In this document: positions 53,155 to 60,880 of the stretch, in pieces | Position numbering within the stretch: position 1 is the first letter of the stretch | How the letters are laid out: every line of letters begins with the position of its first letter | DNA from: Faecalibacterium prausnitzii | GTDB lineage: Bacteria; Bacillota; Clostridia; Oscillospirales; Ruminococcaceae | Assembly: GCF_003287405.1 (NCBI RefSeq) | Contig: NZ_PRLD01000005.1 | Coordinates: 124,001 to 188,000, forward strand | Direction of reading: 5' to 3' | DNA length: 64,000 nucleotides | The notes under the pieces: model-generated | What the model was told of the DNA's origin: nothing | Database searches by the model: none | What the model saw: the letters and a program-made list of their open reading frames with translations, nothing else | Translations under genes and position numbers: made by a program

Positions 53155-54645
53155 ATGCCGCAGGCAATTCATATCAGCCCCATCGACAATGTGGTCGTTG
53201 CCCTGCACCCCATTGCCAAGGGCACGCTGGTGGAGGTGGACGGCCTTGCCGTCACCGCACTGGAGGATATCCCGCAGGGTCACAAGATGGCAGTCAAGCC
53301 CATTAAGAACGGCGAGAACGTCATCAAATACGGTTTCCCCATCGGTCACGCCACCGCAGACGCCGCCCCCGGCACCTGGATGCACACCCACAACGTGCAC
53401 ACCAACCTGTCCGGCGAGGTGGAGTACAGCTATAACCCCGCCCCGGATCTGGCTCCGCTGCCCAAGGCGGAGCCGGAGACCTTTATGGGCTTCCGCCGCA
53501 AGGACGGCCGCGCCGCCATCCGCAACGAGATCTGGATCATCCCCACTGTGGGCTGCGTGAACGATATCGCTAAGAAGATGGTAGCCGACAATCAGGATCT
53601 GGTCACCGGTTCCATCGAGGGTCTGTACACCTTCACCCATCCCTTCGGCTGCAGCCAGACCGGCCACGACCACGCACAGACCCGCAAGCTGCTGGCTGCG
53701 CTGGTGCGCCACCCCAATGCCGCTGCCGTTCTGGTGCTGCATCTGGGCTGCGAGAACCTGCAGCACGATCAGTTCGTGGAAGAGCTGGGCGAGTACGACC
53801 ACGACCGCGTCAAGTTCCTGACCTGTCAGGACGTGGAGGACGAGTTTGCCGCCGCCCGCGATATCCTGAAGGAACTGGCTGCCTATGCCGGGCAGTTTGA
53901 GCGCCAGCCCATCCCCGTGTCTGAGCTGGTGGTGGGCATGAAGTGCGGCGGCTCGGACGGTCTGTCCGGCATTACCGCCAACCCCACCATCGGCCGCTTC
54001 TCCGACATGATGGGTCAGCGCGGCGGCTCTACCGTGCTGACCGAGGTGCCCGAGATGTTCGGTGCAGAGGGCTTCCTGATGGATCGCTGCATCAACAAGG
54101 AGGTATTCGTCAAGGCCGAGCACATGATCAACGGCTTCAAGGATTACTTCATCAGCCACAACGAGGTGGTGTACGATAACCCCTCTCCGGGCAACAAGGC
54201 CGGCGGCATCACTACGCTGGAGGATAAGAGCTGCGGCTGCGTGCAGAAGGGCGGCACTGCCCCCATCATGGACGTCATCGGCTACGGCGACCCCGTGGTG
54301 ACCAAGGGCTTGAATATGCTCTACGGCCCCGGCAACGATCTGGTTTCTGCCACCGCCATGACGGCAGCAGGCGCACACCTGATCCTGTTCTCCACCGGCC
54401 GCGGCACCCCGTTCTCCGCTCCGGCTCCCACCCTGAAGATCTCCACCAACACCCCGCTGGCAGAGAAGAAGGGCGGCTGGATCGATTTCAACACCGGTGT
54501 CATCGCAGACGGTGAAAAGACCATCGACGAGGCTGCAAAGGATCTGCTGGATCTGGTCATCCGCGTGGCCAGCGGCGAGCAGACCAAGGCGGAAAAGCAC
54601 GGCTTCCGCGAGATCTCCATCTTCAAGGACGGCGTGGTTCTGTAA
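53155..54645 (+). CDS. uxaA: Altronate dehydratase
   Basis: Dehydrates altronate to 2-keto-3-deoxygluconate. An N-terminal SAF domain (about 1-95; HPIAKGTLVEVDGLAVTALE, WMHTHNVHTN) joins a catalytic domain with GFRRKDGRAAIRNEIWIIP, FGCSQTGHDH, MKCGGSDGLSGITANP and EDKSCGCVQKGG; the cysteines probably bind iron. ATG 53155 follows AAGGAG. It has 496 residues. The later enzymes KdgK and KdgA are not in the window. Confidence 0.94.
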   Translation: MPQAIHISPIDNVVVALHPIAKGTLVEVDGLAVTALEDIPQGHKMAVKPIKNGENVIKYGFPIGHATADAAPGTWMHTHNVHTNLSGEVEYSYNPAPDLAPLPKAEPETFMGFRRKDGRAAIRNEIWIIPTVGCVNDIAKKMVADNQDLVTGSIEGLYTFTHPFGCSQTGHDHAQTRKLLAALVRHPNAAAVLVLHLGCENLQHDQFVEELGEYDHDRVKFLTCQDVEDEFAAARDILKELAAYAGQFERQPIPVSELVVGMKCGGSDGLSGITANPTIGRFSDMMGQRGGSTVLTEVPEMFGAEGFLMDRCINKEVFVKAEHMINGFKDYFISHNEVVYDNPSPGNKAGGITTLEDKSCGCVQKGGTAPIMDVIGYGDPVVTKGLNMLYGPGNDLVSATAMTAAGAHLILFSTGRGTPFSAPAPTLKISTNTPLAEKKGGWIDFNTGVIADGEKTIDEAAKDLLDLVIRVASGEQTKAEKHGFREISIFKDGVVL

Positions 54646-54653
54646 CTGAAAAA

Positions 54654-54696
54654 AGGGCTGCTGTACGGCAAAAAGCGGTACGGCGGCCTTTTTGTG
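54654..54696 (+). terminator. Terminator after uxaA
   Basis: GGCTGCTGTAC and GTACGGCGGCC pair fully (with G-U pairs); TTTTTG follows. Confidence 0.8.
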
Positions 54697-54721
54697 CATA
54701 AAAAGAAAGGAAGTGTATGAA

Positions 54722-54874
54722 ATGTTGGGCGCAAATGGAGTGCTGCTGTTGACACTGCTGCTTTATGCGGCTATCATTTATGGTGTAGTACGATTGATCA
54801 AATATTTTATCCGCTACGGTATCGATTACTACTTCAAAAAGCTGGATGCACGGCAGACCGAGCAAGAAAAATGA
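54722..54874 (+). CDS. Small single-pass membrane protein
   Basis: A 50-residue product, MLGANGVLLLTLLLYAAIIY at its start, with one membrane helix (about 6-25), then a basic, tyrosine-rich stretch and a charged tail ending QTEQEK. GAAAGGAAG lies upstream of the ATG. It lies between uxaA and the mutarotase gene. Family not recognised; it may be a small regulator or partner of a membrane protein. Confidence 0.6.
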   Translation: MLGANGVLLLTLLLYAAIIYGVVRLIKYFIRYGIDYYFKKLDARQTEQEK

Positions 54875-54917
54875 CCCGCCGGGGCGACCCGGCGGCAATA
54901 ATAGGAGGCTTTTATTT

Positions 54918-55799
54918 ATGAATCAGATCACCACCCGGTACATCACCGAGAACGGCGCCTGCTACGAGCAGTACGTCATCACCGACCCCGAGGCAAAGAC
55001 CGCCCTCACCATCACCCCGGAGCGCGGCGGTATGATCACCAGCTTTACGCTGGACGGCGAGGAGTTCGTCTGGACCCGCCGCCCCAATTTCTCGGAGTGC
55101 AACCGTCCCCGCTTTGGCGTGCCGGTGCTGTTCCCCAGCTGCGGCAACCCGGATAACGGCGTGCACATCTTTGACGGCAAGGCTTATCCCATGGAGACCC
55201 ACGGCTTTGCCGACCTGTGCGCGTGGGAAGTGGAAAGCGTTGGCCCGGACGGCGTGACGCTGGCACTGGAGTCCACCCCGCTGACCAAGTTCCTCTACCC
55301 GTTCGATTTCACCCTGCTGCTCAACTATAATCTGGAGGGCAACAAGGCTCTGGTCAGCCTGACCGTCATCAACGAGGGCAACACCGATATGCCCTTCAGC
55401 TTTGGCTACCACCCCTACTTTACCGCCTCCAAGCTGGAGAACGTGGAGTTTGACATCAAGTGCGCCACCTGCTCCGAGAACGCCAAGGGCGAGCAGCCTG
55501 CCGCCCCGGAAAAGATCACCCTCACCCGCAAGGAGGGTGCAGACAACACCATCCGTCTGCTGACCGGTGTGCAGTTCCCCATGACCTTTACCGACAAGGG
55601 CAACGGCCACAAGGTGACCGTGGACGCGGACGAGACCTTTGAAAACGGCGTGCTGTGGCAGCAGGATGCCGAGAGCTTTGTCTGCATGGAGCCTTGGAAC
55701 GGCTGGGCAAACAGCGTGAACGAGGAAGGCAAGCACGAGGTGCTGGAGCCGGACGAGGCCATGACCAGCGAGTGGAGCATCACCATCGAGAAGGCATAA
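54918..55799 (+). CDS. Aldose 1-epimerase family protein
   Basis: A 293-residue galactose mutarotase-like protein. FGVPVLFPSCGNPDN, METHGFADLCAWEV and FSFGYHPYF carry the family's catalytic-site pattern, with WNGWANS near the end. Relatives act on hexoses or hexose phosphates. TAGGAGG precedes the ATG 54918. Next to the uronate genes it may speed anomer exchange of an incoming sugar. Confidence 0.87.
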   Translation: MNQITTRYITENGACYEQYVITDPEAKTALTITPERGGMITSFTLDGEEFVWTRRPNFSECNRPRFGVPVLFPSCGNPDNGVHIFDGKAYPMETHGFADLCAWEVESVGPDGVTLALESTPLTKFLYPFDFTLLLNYNLEGNKALVSLTVINEGNTDMPFSFGYHPYFTASKLENVEFDIKCATCSENAKGEQPAAPEKITLTRKEGADNTIRLLTGVQFPMTFTDKGNGHKVTVDADETFENGVLWQQDAESFVCMEPWNGWANSVNEEGKHEVLEPDEAMTSEWSITIEKA

Positions 55800-55812
55800 G
55801 GTATAAAACATA

Positions 55813-55853
55813 AAACGGGCTGCCGTGCAATGTCTGCACGGCAGCCCGTTTTT
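55813..55853. terminator. Bidirectional terminator
   Basis: AAACGGGCTGCCGTGCA and TGCACGGCAGCCCGTTT form a long perfect stem, with TTG after it. It lies between the mutarotase and the convergent pyrB. Confidence 0.92.
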
Positions 55854-55866
55854 GTATACTGCTCCT

Positions 55867-56820
55867 TTATGCTTCCAGCACCTTTTTGCCGGTGATGGGG
55901 TCGGCAATGCCCAGCAGCGCCAGTATGATCGCCATGCGAATATACACGCCGTTGTGCACCTGATCAAAATAGGCGGCGCGGGGGTCGCTGTCGATCTCCG
56001 GCTTGATCTCATCGATGCGGGGCAGGGGATGGAGCACCGGGGTGTCGGGCTTTGCCAGTGCCAGCGTTTTTGCGTCCAGCTGGTAGCAGCCCTTCAGCCG
56101 CAGATAGTCCTCCTCATTGAAAAAGCGCTCCTGCTGGATGCGGGTCATGTACAGCACATCCAGCCCGGGCAGCTCGGCTTCCAGATCGGCGGTCTCCTTG
56201 TAGGTCTGGTGCAGCGGGGTCAGAGTCTCGTCCTTGAGGTACTGCGGGATGCGCAGCTCCTCCGGCGAGATGAACACGAACCGGTTGCCTTCGAACTGGC
56301 TCAGCGCGGCGGTGAGGGAGTGCACCGTCCGGCCGAATTTCAGGTCGCCGCAGAAGCCGATGGTCAGATGATCCAGCCGCCCCTTGCGCTGGCGGATGGT
56401 CATCAGGTCGATCATGGTCTGGGAGGGATGTGCGTGGCCGCCGTCACCGGCATTGATCACCGGCACGCGGGCACACTGGGAGGCGCGCAGCGGCGCACCC
56501 TCCTTGGGGTGGCGCATGGCAATGATGTCGGCATAGTTGCTTACCACGCGGGCGGTGTCGGCCACCGTCTCGCCCTTGCTTGCGCTGGAAAGCTGCGCCC
56601 CTGCAAAGCCCAGCGTCTTACCGCCCAGCCGCAGCATGGCAGACTCGAAGGAAAGGCGGGTGCGGGTGCTGGGCTCGTAGAACAGGGTAGCCAGAATGCG
56701 GCCATCGCACAGGTGGGCGTAAGGCGCGGGGTCAGCTTCCATCCGGTCGGCAAGGTCGAGCAGTGCCAGCTGCTCAGCCAGAGAAAAGCTGTTGGGTTCA
56801 ATAAAGTGTCTCACAGCCAT
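55867..56820 (-). CDS. pyrB: Aspartate carbamoyltransferase catalytic subunit
   Basis: First committed enzyme of pyrimidine synthesis. The carbamoyl phosphate motif FYEPSTRTRLSFE is at about 48-60, with GDGGHAHPSQTMIDLMTI, GDLKFGRTVHSL and VLHPLPRIDEI. The length of 317 residues is normal. No pyrI or other pyr gene is adjacent. It overlaps purA by ten bases. Confidence 0.95.
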   Translation of the reverse strand: MAVRHFIEPNSFSLAEQLALLDLADRMEADPAPYAHLCDGRILATLFYEPSTRTRLSFESAMLRLGGKTLGFAGAQLSSASKGETVADTARVVSNYADIIAMRHPKEGAPLRASQCARVPVINAGDGGHAHPSQTMIDLMTIRQRKGRLDHLTIGFCGDLKFGRTVHSLTAALSQFEGNRFVFISPEELRIPQYLKDETLTPLHQTYKETADLEAELPGLDVLYMTRIQQERFFNEEDYLRLKGCYQLDAKTLALAKPDTPVLHPLPRIDEIKPEIDSDPRAAYFDQVHNGVYIRMAIILALLGIADPITGKKVLEA

Positions 56821-58112
56821 TCTCCTTTCAGCACGAACTTCTCGCGCTCGGCACCGGTGGAAACGAACTGGATCTCGTGCCCCAGCTGCTTTTCCAGAAA
56901 CTCCACATACTGCTTTGCGGCCTTGGGCAGCGCGTCCCAGCTTTTGCAGCCGGAGATATCCTTGTTCCAGCCCGGCAGCAGGGTGACCACCGGCTGCACC
57001 CGGTCAAGGTCGGACAGCGGGTCGAAGCGGGGGACTTCAACGCCGTCCAGCTTGTAACCGGTGATGACCGGGATCTCCTTCATGCTGCTCAGCACGTCCA
57101 GCTTGGTCAGGGCGATCTTGTCCGCACCCTGACAGGACAGACCGTACCGGCTTGCCACGCAGTCAAAGGGACCTACCCGGCGGGGACGTCCGGTGGCAGC
57201 GCCGTACTCGCCGCCGGCCTTGCGCAGCTGCTCGTTCCAAGCTTCGCCCATGGCATTTTCTGCCGCAAAGGGGCCTGCACCCACACAGGTGGAATAGGCT
57301 TTCAGCACGCCCACCACATGGTCAAGCCTGCAGTTGGGGATGCCTGCACCCAGCGGCGCGTATGCTGCCAGCGTGTTGGAACTGGAAGTGAACGGGAAGA
57401 TGCCGTAGTCGATATCCCGCATTGCGCCCAGCTGTGCTTCCAGCACGATGCGCTTGCCGCTGTCGTGCGCCTGCTGCAAAAAGGCACCCGCGTCACAGAT
57501 GAAGGGTGCAAACTGTCCGGCCTGCATCCGGCACCACTCCAGCAGAGCATCGTAGCTCATGGGCTCCTGATGGTAGCAGCCTGCAAGCTCCAGATTTTTG
57601 GATTCCAAAATCACGTGCAGGCGGTTCTGGACGCGCTCTTCGTCCAGATGCAAAAGGTCGCCCAGACGCAGGGTCTTTTTGCGGTACTTGTCGCTGTAGG
57701 CGTAGGCAATGCCCCGGCGGGTAGAACCGAACGCACGGCCCTTCTGGGCAAGACGATCTTCTTCCAGCCCGTCCTGCACCTTGTGCCACGGCATAGAGAT
57801 GGTGGCTTTATCGGAAAGCTTCAGGTTTTCCGGGTCGACCTTCACGCCGCGCTCCTCGATGGCATCGATCTCTCGGGACAGGTGATCCAGATCAATGACC
57901 ATGCCTGCGCCCAGCACACAGGTCACTTCCGGGTGCAGGATGCCGGAGGGCAGCAGATTCAGGATAAATTTGCCCTGCTCCGTCACCACAGTGTGTCCGG
58001 CGTTGTCGCCGCCCTGATAGCGCGCCACGACATCGGCATTTTCAGCCAACAGGTCGATGACGCGGCCCTTGCCCTCATCGCCCCAGTTAATTCCAGTAAC
58101 AGCGGTAAGCAT
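56811..58112 (-). CDS. purA: Adenylosuccinate synthase
   Basis: GTP-dependent enzyme turning IMP to adenylosuccinate. The opening INWGDEGKGRVIDLLAENAD contains the P-loop, followed by GGDNAGHTVV and STRRGIAYAYSDK. The length of 433 residues is normal. It is first in a two-gene unit with pyrB and is preceded by a sigma-A promoter. Confidence 0.95.
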   Translation of the reverse strand: MLTAVTGINWGDEGKGRVIDLLAENADVVARYQGGDNAGHTVVTEQGKFILNLLPSGILHPEVTCVLGAGMVIDLDHLSREIDAIEERGVKVDPENLKLSDKATISMPWHKVQDGLEEDRLAQKGRAFGSTRRGIAYAYSDKYRKKTLRLGDLLHLDEERVQNRLHVILESKNLELAGCYHQEPMSYDALLEWCRMQAGQFAPFICDAGAFLQQAHDSGKRIVLEAQLGAMRDIDYGIFPFTSSSNTLAAYAPLGAGIPNCRLDHVVGVLKAYSTCVGAGPFAAENAMGEAWNEQLRKAGGEYGAATGRPRRVGPFDCVASRYGLSCQGADKIALTKLDVLSSMKEIPVITGYKLDGVEVPRFDPLSDLDRVQPVVTLLPGWNKDISGCKSWDALPKAAKQYVEFLEKQLGHEIQFVSTGAEREKFVLKGEWL

Positions 58113-58169
58113 AATACTTCATAACCTTCTTCTATAAATTCCCTTGTGCGGTCTCAGACCGCTTTGCCT

Positions 58170-58198
58170 ATTATACGAGGAAAAAGAGAATGTGTAAA
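58170..58198 (-). promoter_or_regulatory. Promoter of purA-pyrB
   Basis: Minus strand TTTACA (58198-58193), 17-bp spacer, TATAAT (58175-58170). A small GCGGTC-TGA-GACCGC hairpin lies in the leader (58149-58163). Confidence 0.78.
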
Positions 58199-58250
58199 AA
58201 GTATCCTGCATATAGTCACGATATGTTTTTTGTATGCTGCACATAAAAAG

Positions 58251-58282
58251 AGCACAGCCGGACCCGCAGATCCGGCTGTGCC
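58251..58282 (-). terminator. Terminator of the NifX-like gene
   Basis: AGCACAGCCGGA and TCCGGCTGTGCC pair; on the minus strand CTCTTTTTATG follows. Confidence 0.85.
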
Positions 58283-58297
58283 ATAAAAAAGTATTGC

Positions 58298-58708
58298 TCA
58301 GTGGCAGCTGCCGGTGCAGCCGCCCTTGCCGGCGTGGCAGGCGTGAGCGCCGCAGCTGTGGCTCTCTTCGTGATCGTGGTGGGTGCAGCGGGCGTTGGGG
58401 TCAAAGACCAGTGTGCCGGCAAGATAAGCCGCCGCAGCGCTGTCAGCATTACCGGTGATGCCGCCGCACAGACGGATGCCGGCCTGTGCCAGTGCCATCT
58501 GTGCCCCGCCGCCAATGCCGCCGCACAGCAGCACGTTCACGCCGCTGCGCACCAGAAAGCCCACCAGTGCACCGTGCCCCTGCCCGTCGGTAGAGACCAC
58601 CTCAGCACCGGTGATGCGGCCCTCCTCGGCGGTGTAAAGCTTGAACTGCGCGGAGTGGCCGAAGTGCTGGAACACCTGACCGTTTTCATAAGGAATTGCG
58701 ATCTTCAT
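58298..58708 (-). CDS. Dinitrogenase iron-molybdenum cofactor (NifX/NifB-like) family protein
   Basis: A 136-residue protein. The NafY/NifX-like domain (1-105) opens with MKIAIPYENGQVFQHFGHS and contains LLCGGIGGGAQMALAQAGI. The last 30 residues are rich in His and Cys (CTHHDHEESHSCGAHACH), a metal-binding tail. Such proteins occur in many anaerobes without nitrogenase and are thought to carry iron-sulfur or metal centres. No nif gene is nearby. Confidence 0.87.
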   Translation of the reverse strand: MKIAIPYENGQVFQHFGHSAQFKLYTAEEGRITGAEVVSTDGQGHGALVGFLVRSGVNVLLCGGIGGGAQMALAQAGIRLCGGITGNADSAAAAYLAGTLVFDPNARCTHHDHEESHSCGAHACHAGKGGCTGSCH

Positions 58709-58890
58709 AATAAGAGCTCCTTCCTGTATGCAATATTCTCTTTCCCTATTCTAACAGATTGCGGCGAAATAGGGAAGGGCACCCGCGCTTTTTGCGCCTT
58801 TTGGGGCGGTAAACATGGCCGGTATGTAAAAGTGATATCAGAAACTGCCGTAAAATGTATTATAATAGAGCCCGAAAAGAGGGTAAAAGT

Positions 58891-59682
58891 ATGAAAACAA
58901 AGCATCACGGGCAAATGTCCGAGTCCTTTCTTACGGCAGTGTTCCTTTCGCTGTCCGGCGGCCTGCAGGACGCCTATACCTATCTGTTCCGGGGCAAGGT
59001 GTTTGCCAATGCCCAGACCGGCAATATCGTGCTGCTGAGCGCCAACATCATGGATGGCCGGTGGGATAAGGTGCTGCACTATCTGGTGCCCCTGTGCGCT
59101 TTTGCGCTGGGGGTGCTGGTCGCAGAAAAAATGCGGGAGCAGTTTCAGGCAATGCAGCGGCTGCACTGGCGGCAGCTGGTGGTGCTGGGCGAGGTGCTGC
59201 TGCTGTTTGCGGTGGGCTTTCTGCCGCAATCGCAGAACCTGCTGGCAAACGCCATCGTTTCCTTTTCCTGCGCCATGCAGGTGCAGGCTTTCCGCAAGGT
59301 GGACGGCTATGCCTTTGCCAGCACCATGTGCATCGGAGACCTGCGCAGCGGCGTAGAAGCCTTCTGCATCTGGCGCAAGACCCACGAGCCCCACGCAAAG
59401 GACCGGATGGTGCGGTACTTCGGCATCATCCTGCTGTTCGCGCTGGGGGCTGGGCTGGGCAGTAAAAGCGCGGCGCAGCTGGGCGGCAGAGCCATCTGGA
59501 TCTCCTGTTGCTTTTTGCTGGTCAGCTTTGCGCTGATGTTCATCCGGGAGGAACTGGAGGAAAACCCGGTCATCGAAAAGGATCTGACCGCCATCCGGCA
59601 GGAGACGCGGGAGATCGACCGCACCCTGAAGCGGGAACTGCAGGAAGAACAGCGGGAGCTGAAGCAGAGCGTAAAAAAATAA
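58891..59682 (+). CDS. YoaK (DUF1275) family membrane protein
   Basis: A 263-residue protein with about six membrane helices. LSLSGGLQDAYTYLFRGKVF and ANAQTGNIVLLS near the start are typical of the family. The C-terminal 35 residues form a charged helix (ETREIDRTLKRELQEEQREL). ATG 58891 follows GAGGG. Function is unknown; the family is often called a proposed permease. Confidence 0.87.
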   Translation: MKTKHHGQMSESFLTAVFLSLSGGLQDAYTYLFRGKVFANAQTGNIVLLSANIMDGRWDKVLHYLVPLCAFALGVLVAEKMREQFQAMQRLHWRQLVVLGEVLLLFAVGFLPQSQNLLANAIVSFSCAMQVQAFRKVDGYAFASTMCIGDLRSGVEAFCIWRKTHEPHAKDRMVRYFGIILLFALGAGLGSKSAAQLGGRAIWISCCFLLVSFALMFIREELEENPVIEKDLTAIRQETREIDRTLKRELQEEQRELKQSVKK

Positions 59683-59689
59683 GAGAAAA

Positions 59690-59888
59690 GGGGCTGCTGC
59701 AAACACTTTTAGCGTGCTCGCCCTCTCCGTCTGCTCACTTTGTTCGCATCCACCTCTCCCAAAGGGAGAGGCTTTGGCAAAGAGATGAAGTCTGCGTGGA
59801 CTGCCAAGGGCTCCCACTTTGGGGGAGCTGGCAAAGCCGACAGGCTTTGACTGAGAGGGCGAGGATGCTGATCGTTTGCAGCAGCCCC
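59690..59888. terminator. Terminator stem split by the dispersed element
   Basis: GGGGCTGCTGCAAAC (59690-59704) and GTTTGCAGCAGCCCC (59874-59888) are perfect 15-bp inverted repeats. Between them lies copy 2 of the palindromic element. On the minus strand TTTTCTCTT follows, so the pair looks like a terminator of the LysR gene whose loop was enlarged by insertion. Confidence 0.75.
59717..59863. repeat. Dispersed palindromic element, copy 2 (147 bp)
   Basis: Starts CTCGCCCTCTC and ends GAGAGGGCGAG like copy 1 at 1455-1585, but in the opposite orientation. The shared core includes CTCTCCCAAAGGGAGAGGC and ACTGCCAAGGGCTCCCACTT. The two copies differ mainly in the arms next to the ends. Confidence 0.82.
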
Positions 59889-59902
59889 TTGCTGTATTGG
59901 TA

Positions 59903-60814
59903 TTATTTGTGCGCTGCACCCCGTGCACCGGCTTTGGTCAGCAGCTGCTGGAACTTGCGGGCGGCAGTGTTCAGCGGGCGGTGATGGTCGTAGACAAGGC
60001 AGATGGAGCGGGAGGGGATGATCTCCTGCAAGTGCAGCTGCACCAGCTCCCCGCTTGCCAGCAGGGGTGCTGCCATAGGCTCCGGCATAAAGGCCAGTCC
60101 CAGCTCGCTTTTGACCAGCGTGAGCATCTGGTCGGTGGTGGCGGCTTCGGTGTCCGGTTTCAGCACCGCGTCGTGCTCCAGAAAGAACTGCCGGTAAAAG
60201 CTGCGGGTCATGCTCTCTTCGTTCAGACAGATCAGGGGATAACCGGCCAGCTCTTTCAGGCTCAAAGTCTGGCTGGCCAGCGCCGTAAAGGTCCTGCCGC
60301 CCACAAGAACTTCGTAAAAGGGCATCAGCTCCACCATTTTCAGCCCGTTTTCCACCTCTGCGGGGGTGGTTATGATGGCAAAATCCACCTCGCCGTTGCG
60401 CACTGCCTGCACCGCCTGCGGGGTGGAGTGGTTGGAGATGCGCAGCCGGATGCCCAGGTACTCGGTATGGAAGGCGCGCAGCTTTTCGGACAGGTAGATG
60501 TTCAAAGCGGTCTCGGTGGCGCTGATGCTGATGGCACCGTGCTCCAGCGTGGCGCTGGCGCTCAGCTCTTCTTCTGCATCTTGGATCTGTACCGCCGCCG
60601 ATGCAATGCGGGAGTACAGCAGCTCCCCCTCCGGCGTTAAGGTGACGCCCCGGTTGGAGCGGATGAACAGCACGCAGTTCAGCTGGCTTTCCAGCCGGTT
60701 CATGGCGTGGGTGATGTTGGGCTGGTTATTGCCCAGCACCCGCGCCGCGCGGGTAAAGTTCTGGTATTTTGCCACATAGTAAAAGATCTTGTAGTATTCC
60801 CAGTCCACATACAT
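59903..60814 (-). CDS. LysR-family transcriptional regulator
   Basis: A 303-residue regulator. The helix-turn-helix part is YYVAKYQNFTRAARVLGNNQ then PNITHAMNRLESQLNC, and the effector domain includes VDFAIITTPAEVENGLKMVE. The ATG at 60814 is preferred, with AAGG upstream; TTG 60841 would add nine residues. No divergent gene lies close, and the target is unknown. Confidence 0.87.
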   Translation of the reverse strand: MYVDWEYYKIFYYVAKYQNFTRAARVLGNNQPNITHAMNRLESQLNCVLFIRSNRGVTLTPEGELLYSRIASAAVQIQDAEEELSASATLEHGAISISATETALNIYLSEKLRAFHTEYLGIRLRISNHSTPQAVQAVRNGEVDFAIITTPAEVENGLKMVELMPFYEVLVGGRTFTALASQTLSLKELAGYPLICLNEESMTRSFYRQFFLEHDAVLKPDTEAATTDQMLTLVKSELGLAFMPEPMAAPLLASGELVQLHLQEIIPSRSICLVYDHHRPLNTAARKFQQLLTKAGARGAAHK

Positions 60815-60880
60815 GGGTGCAGCGCCTTCTTTCCGTTTCAATATCGCCTGATGACTTTATACGACTTTTTCTGATTTGTA

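Noticed and set aside
51331-54699. 1122-codon open frame on the minus strand opposite uxaB and uxaA
   Set aside because: It mirrors two clear genes, has no ribosome site and no recognisable domain; long antisense frames are expected from the GC-rich codon use.
58298-58708. Nitrogen fixation locus
   Set aside because: NifX-like proteins with metal-binding tails are widespread in anaerobes, and no nitrogenase gene is present.
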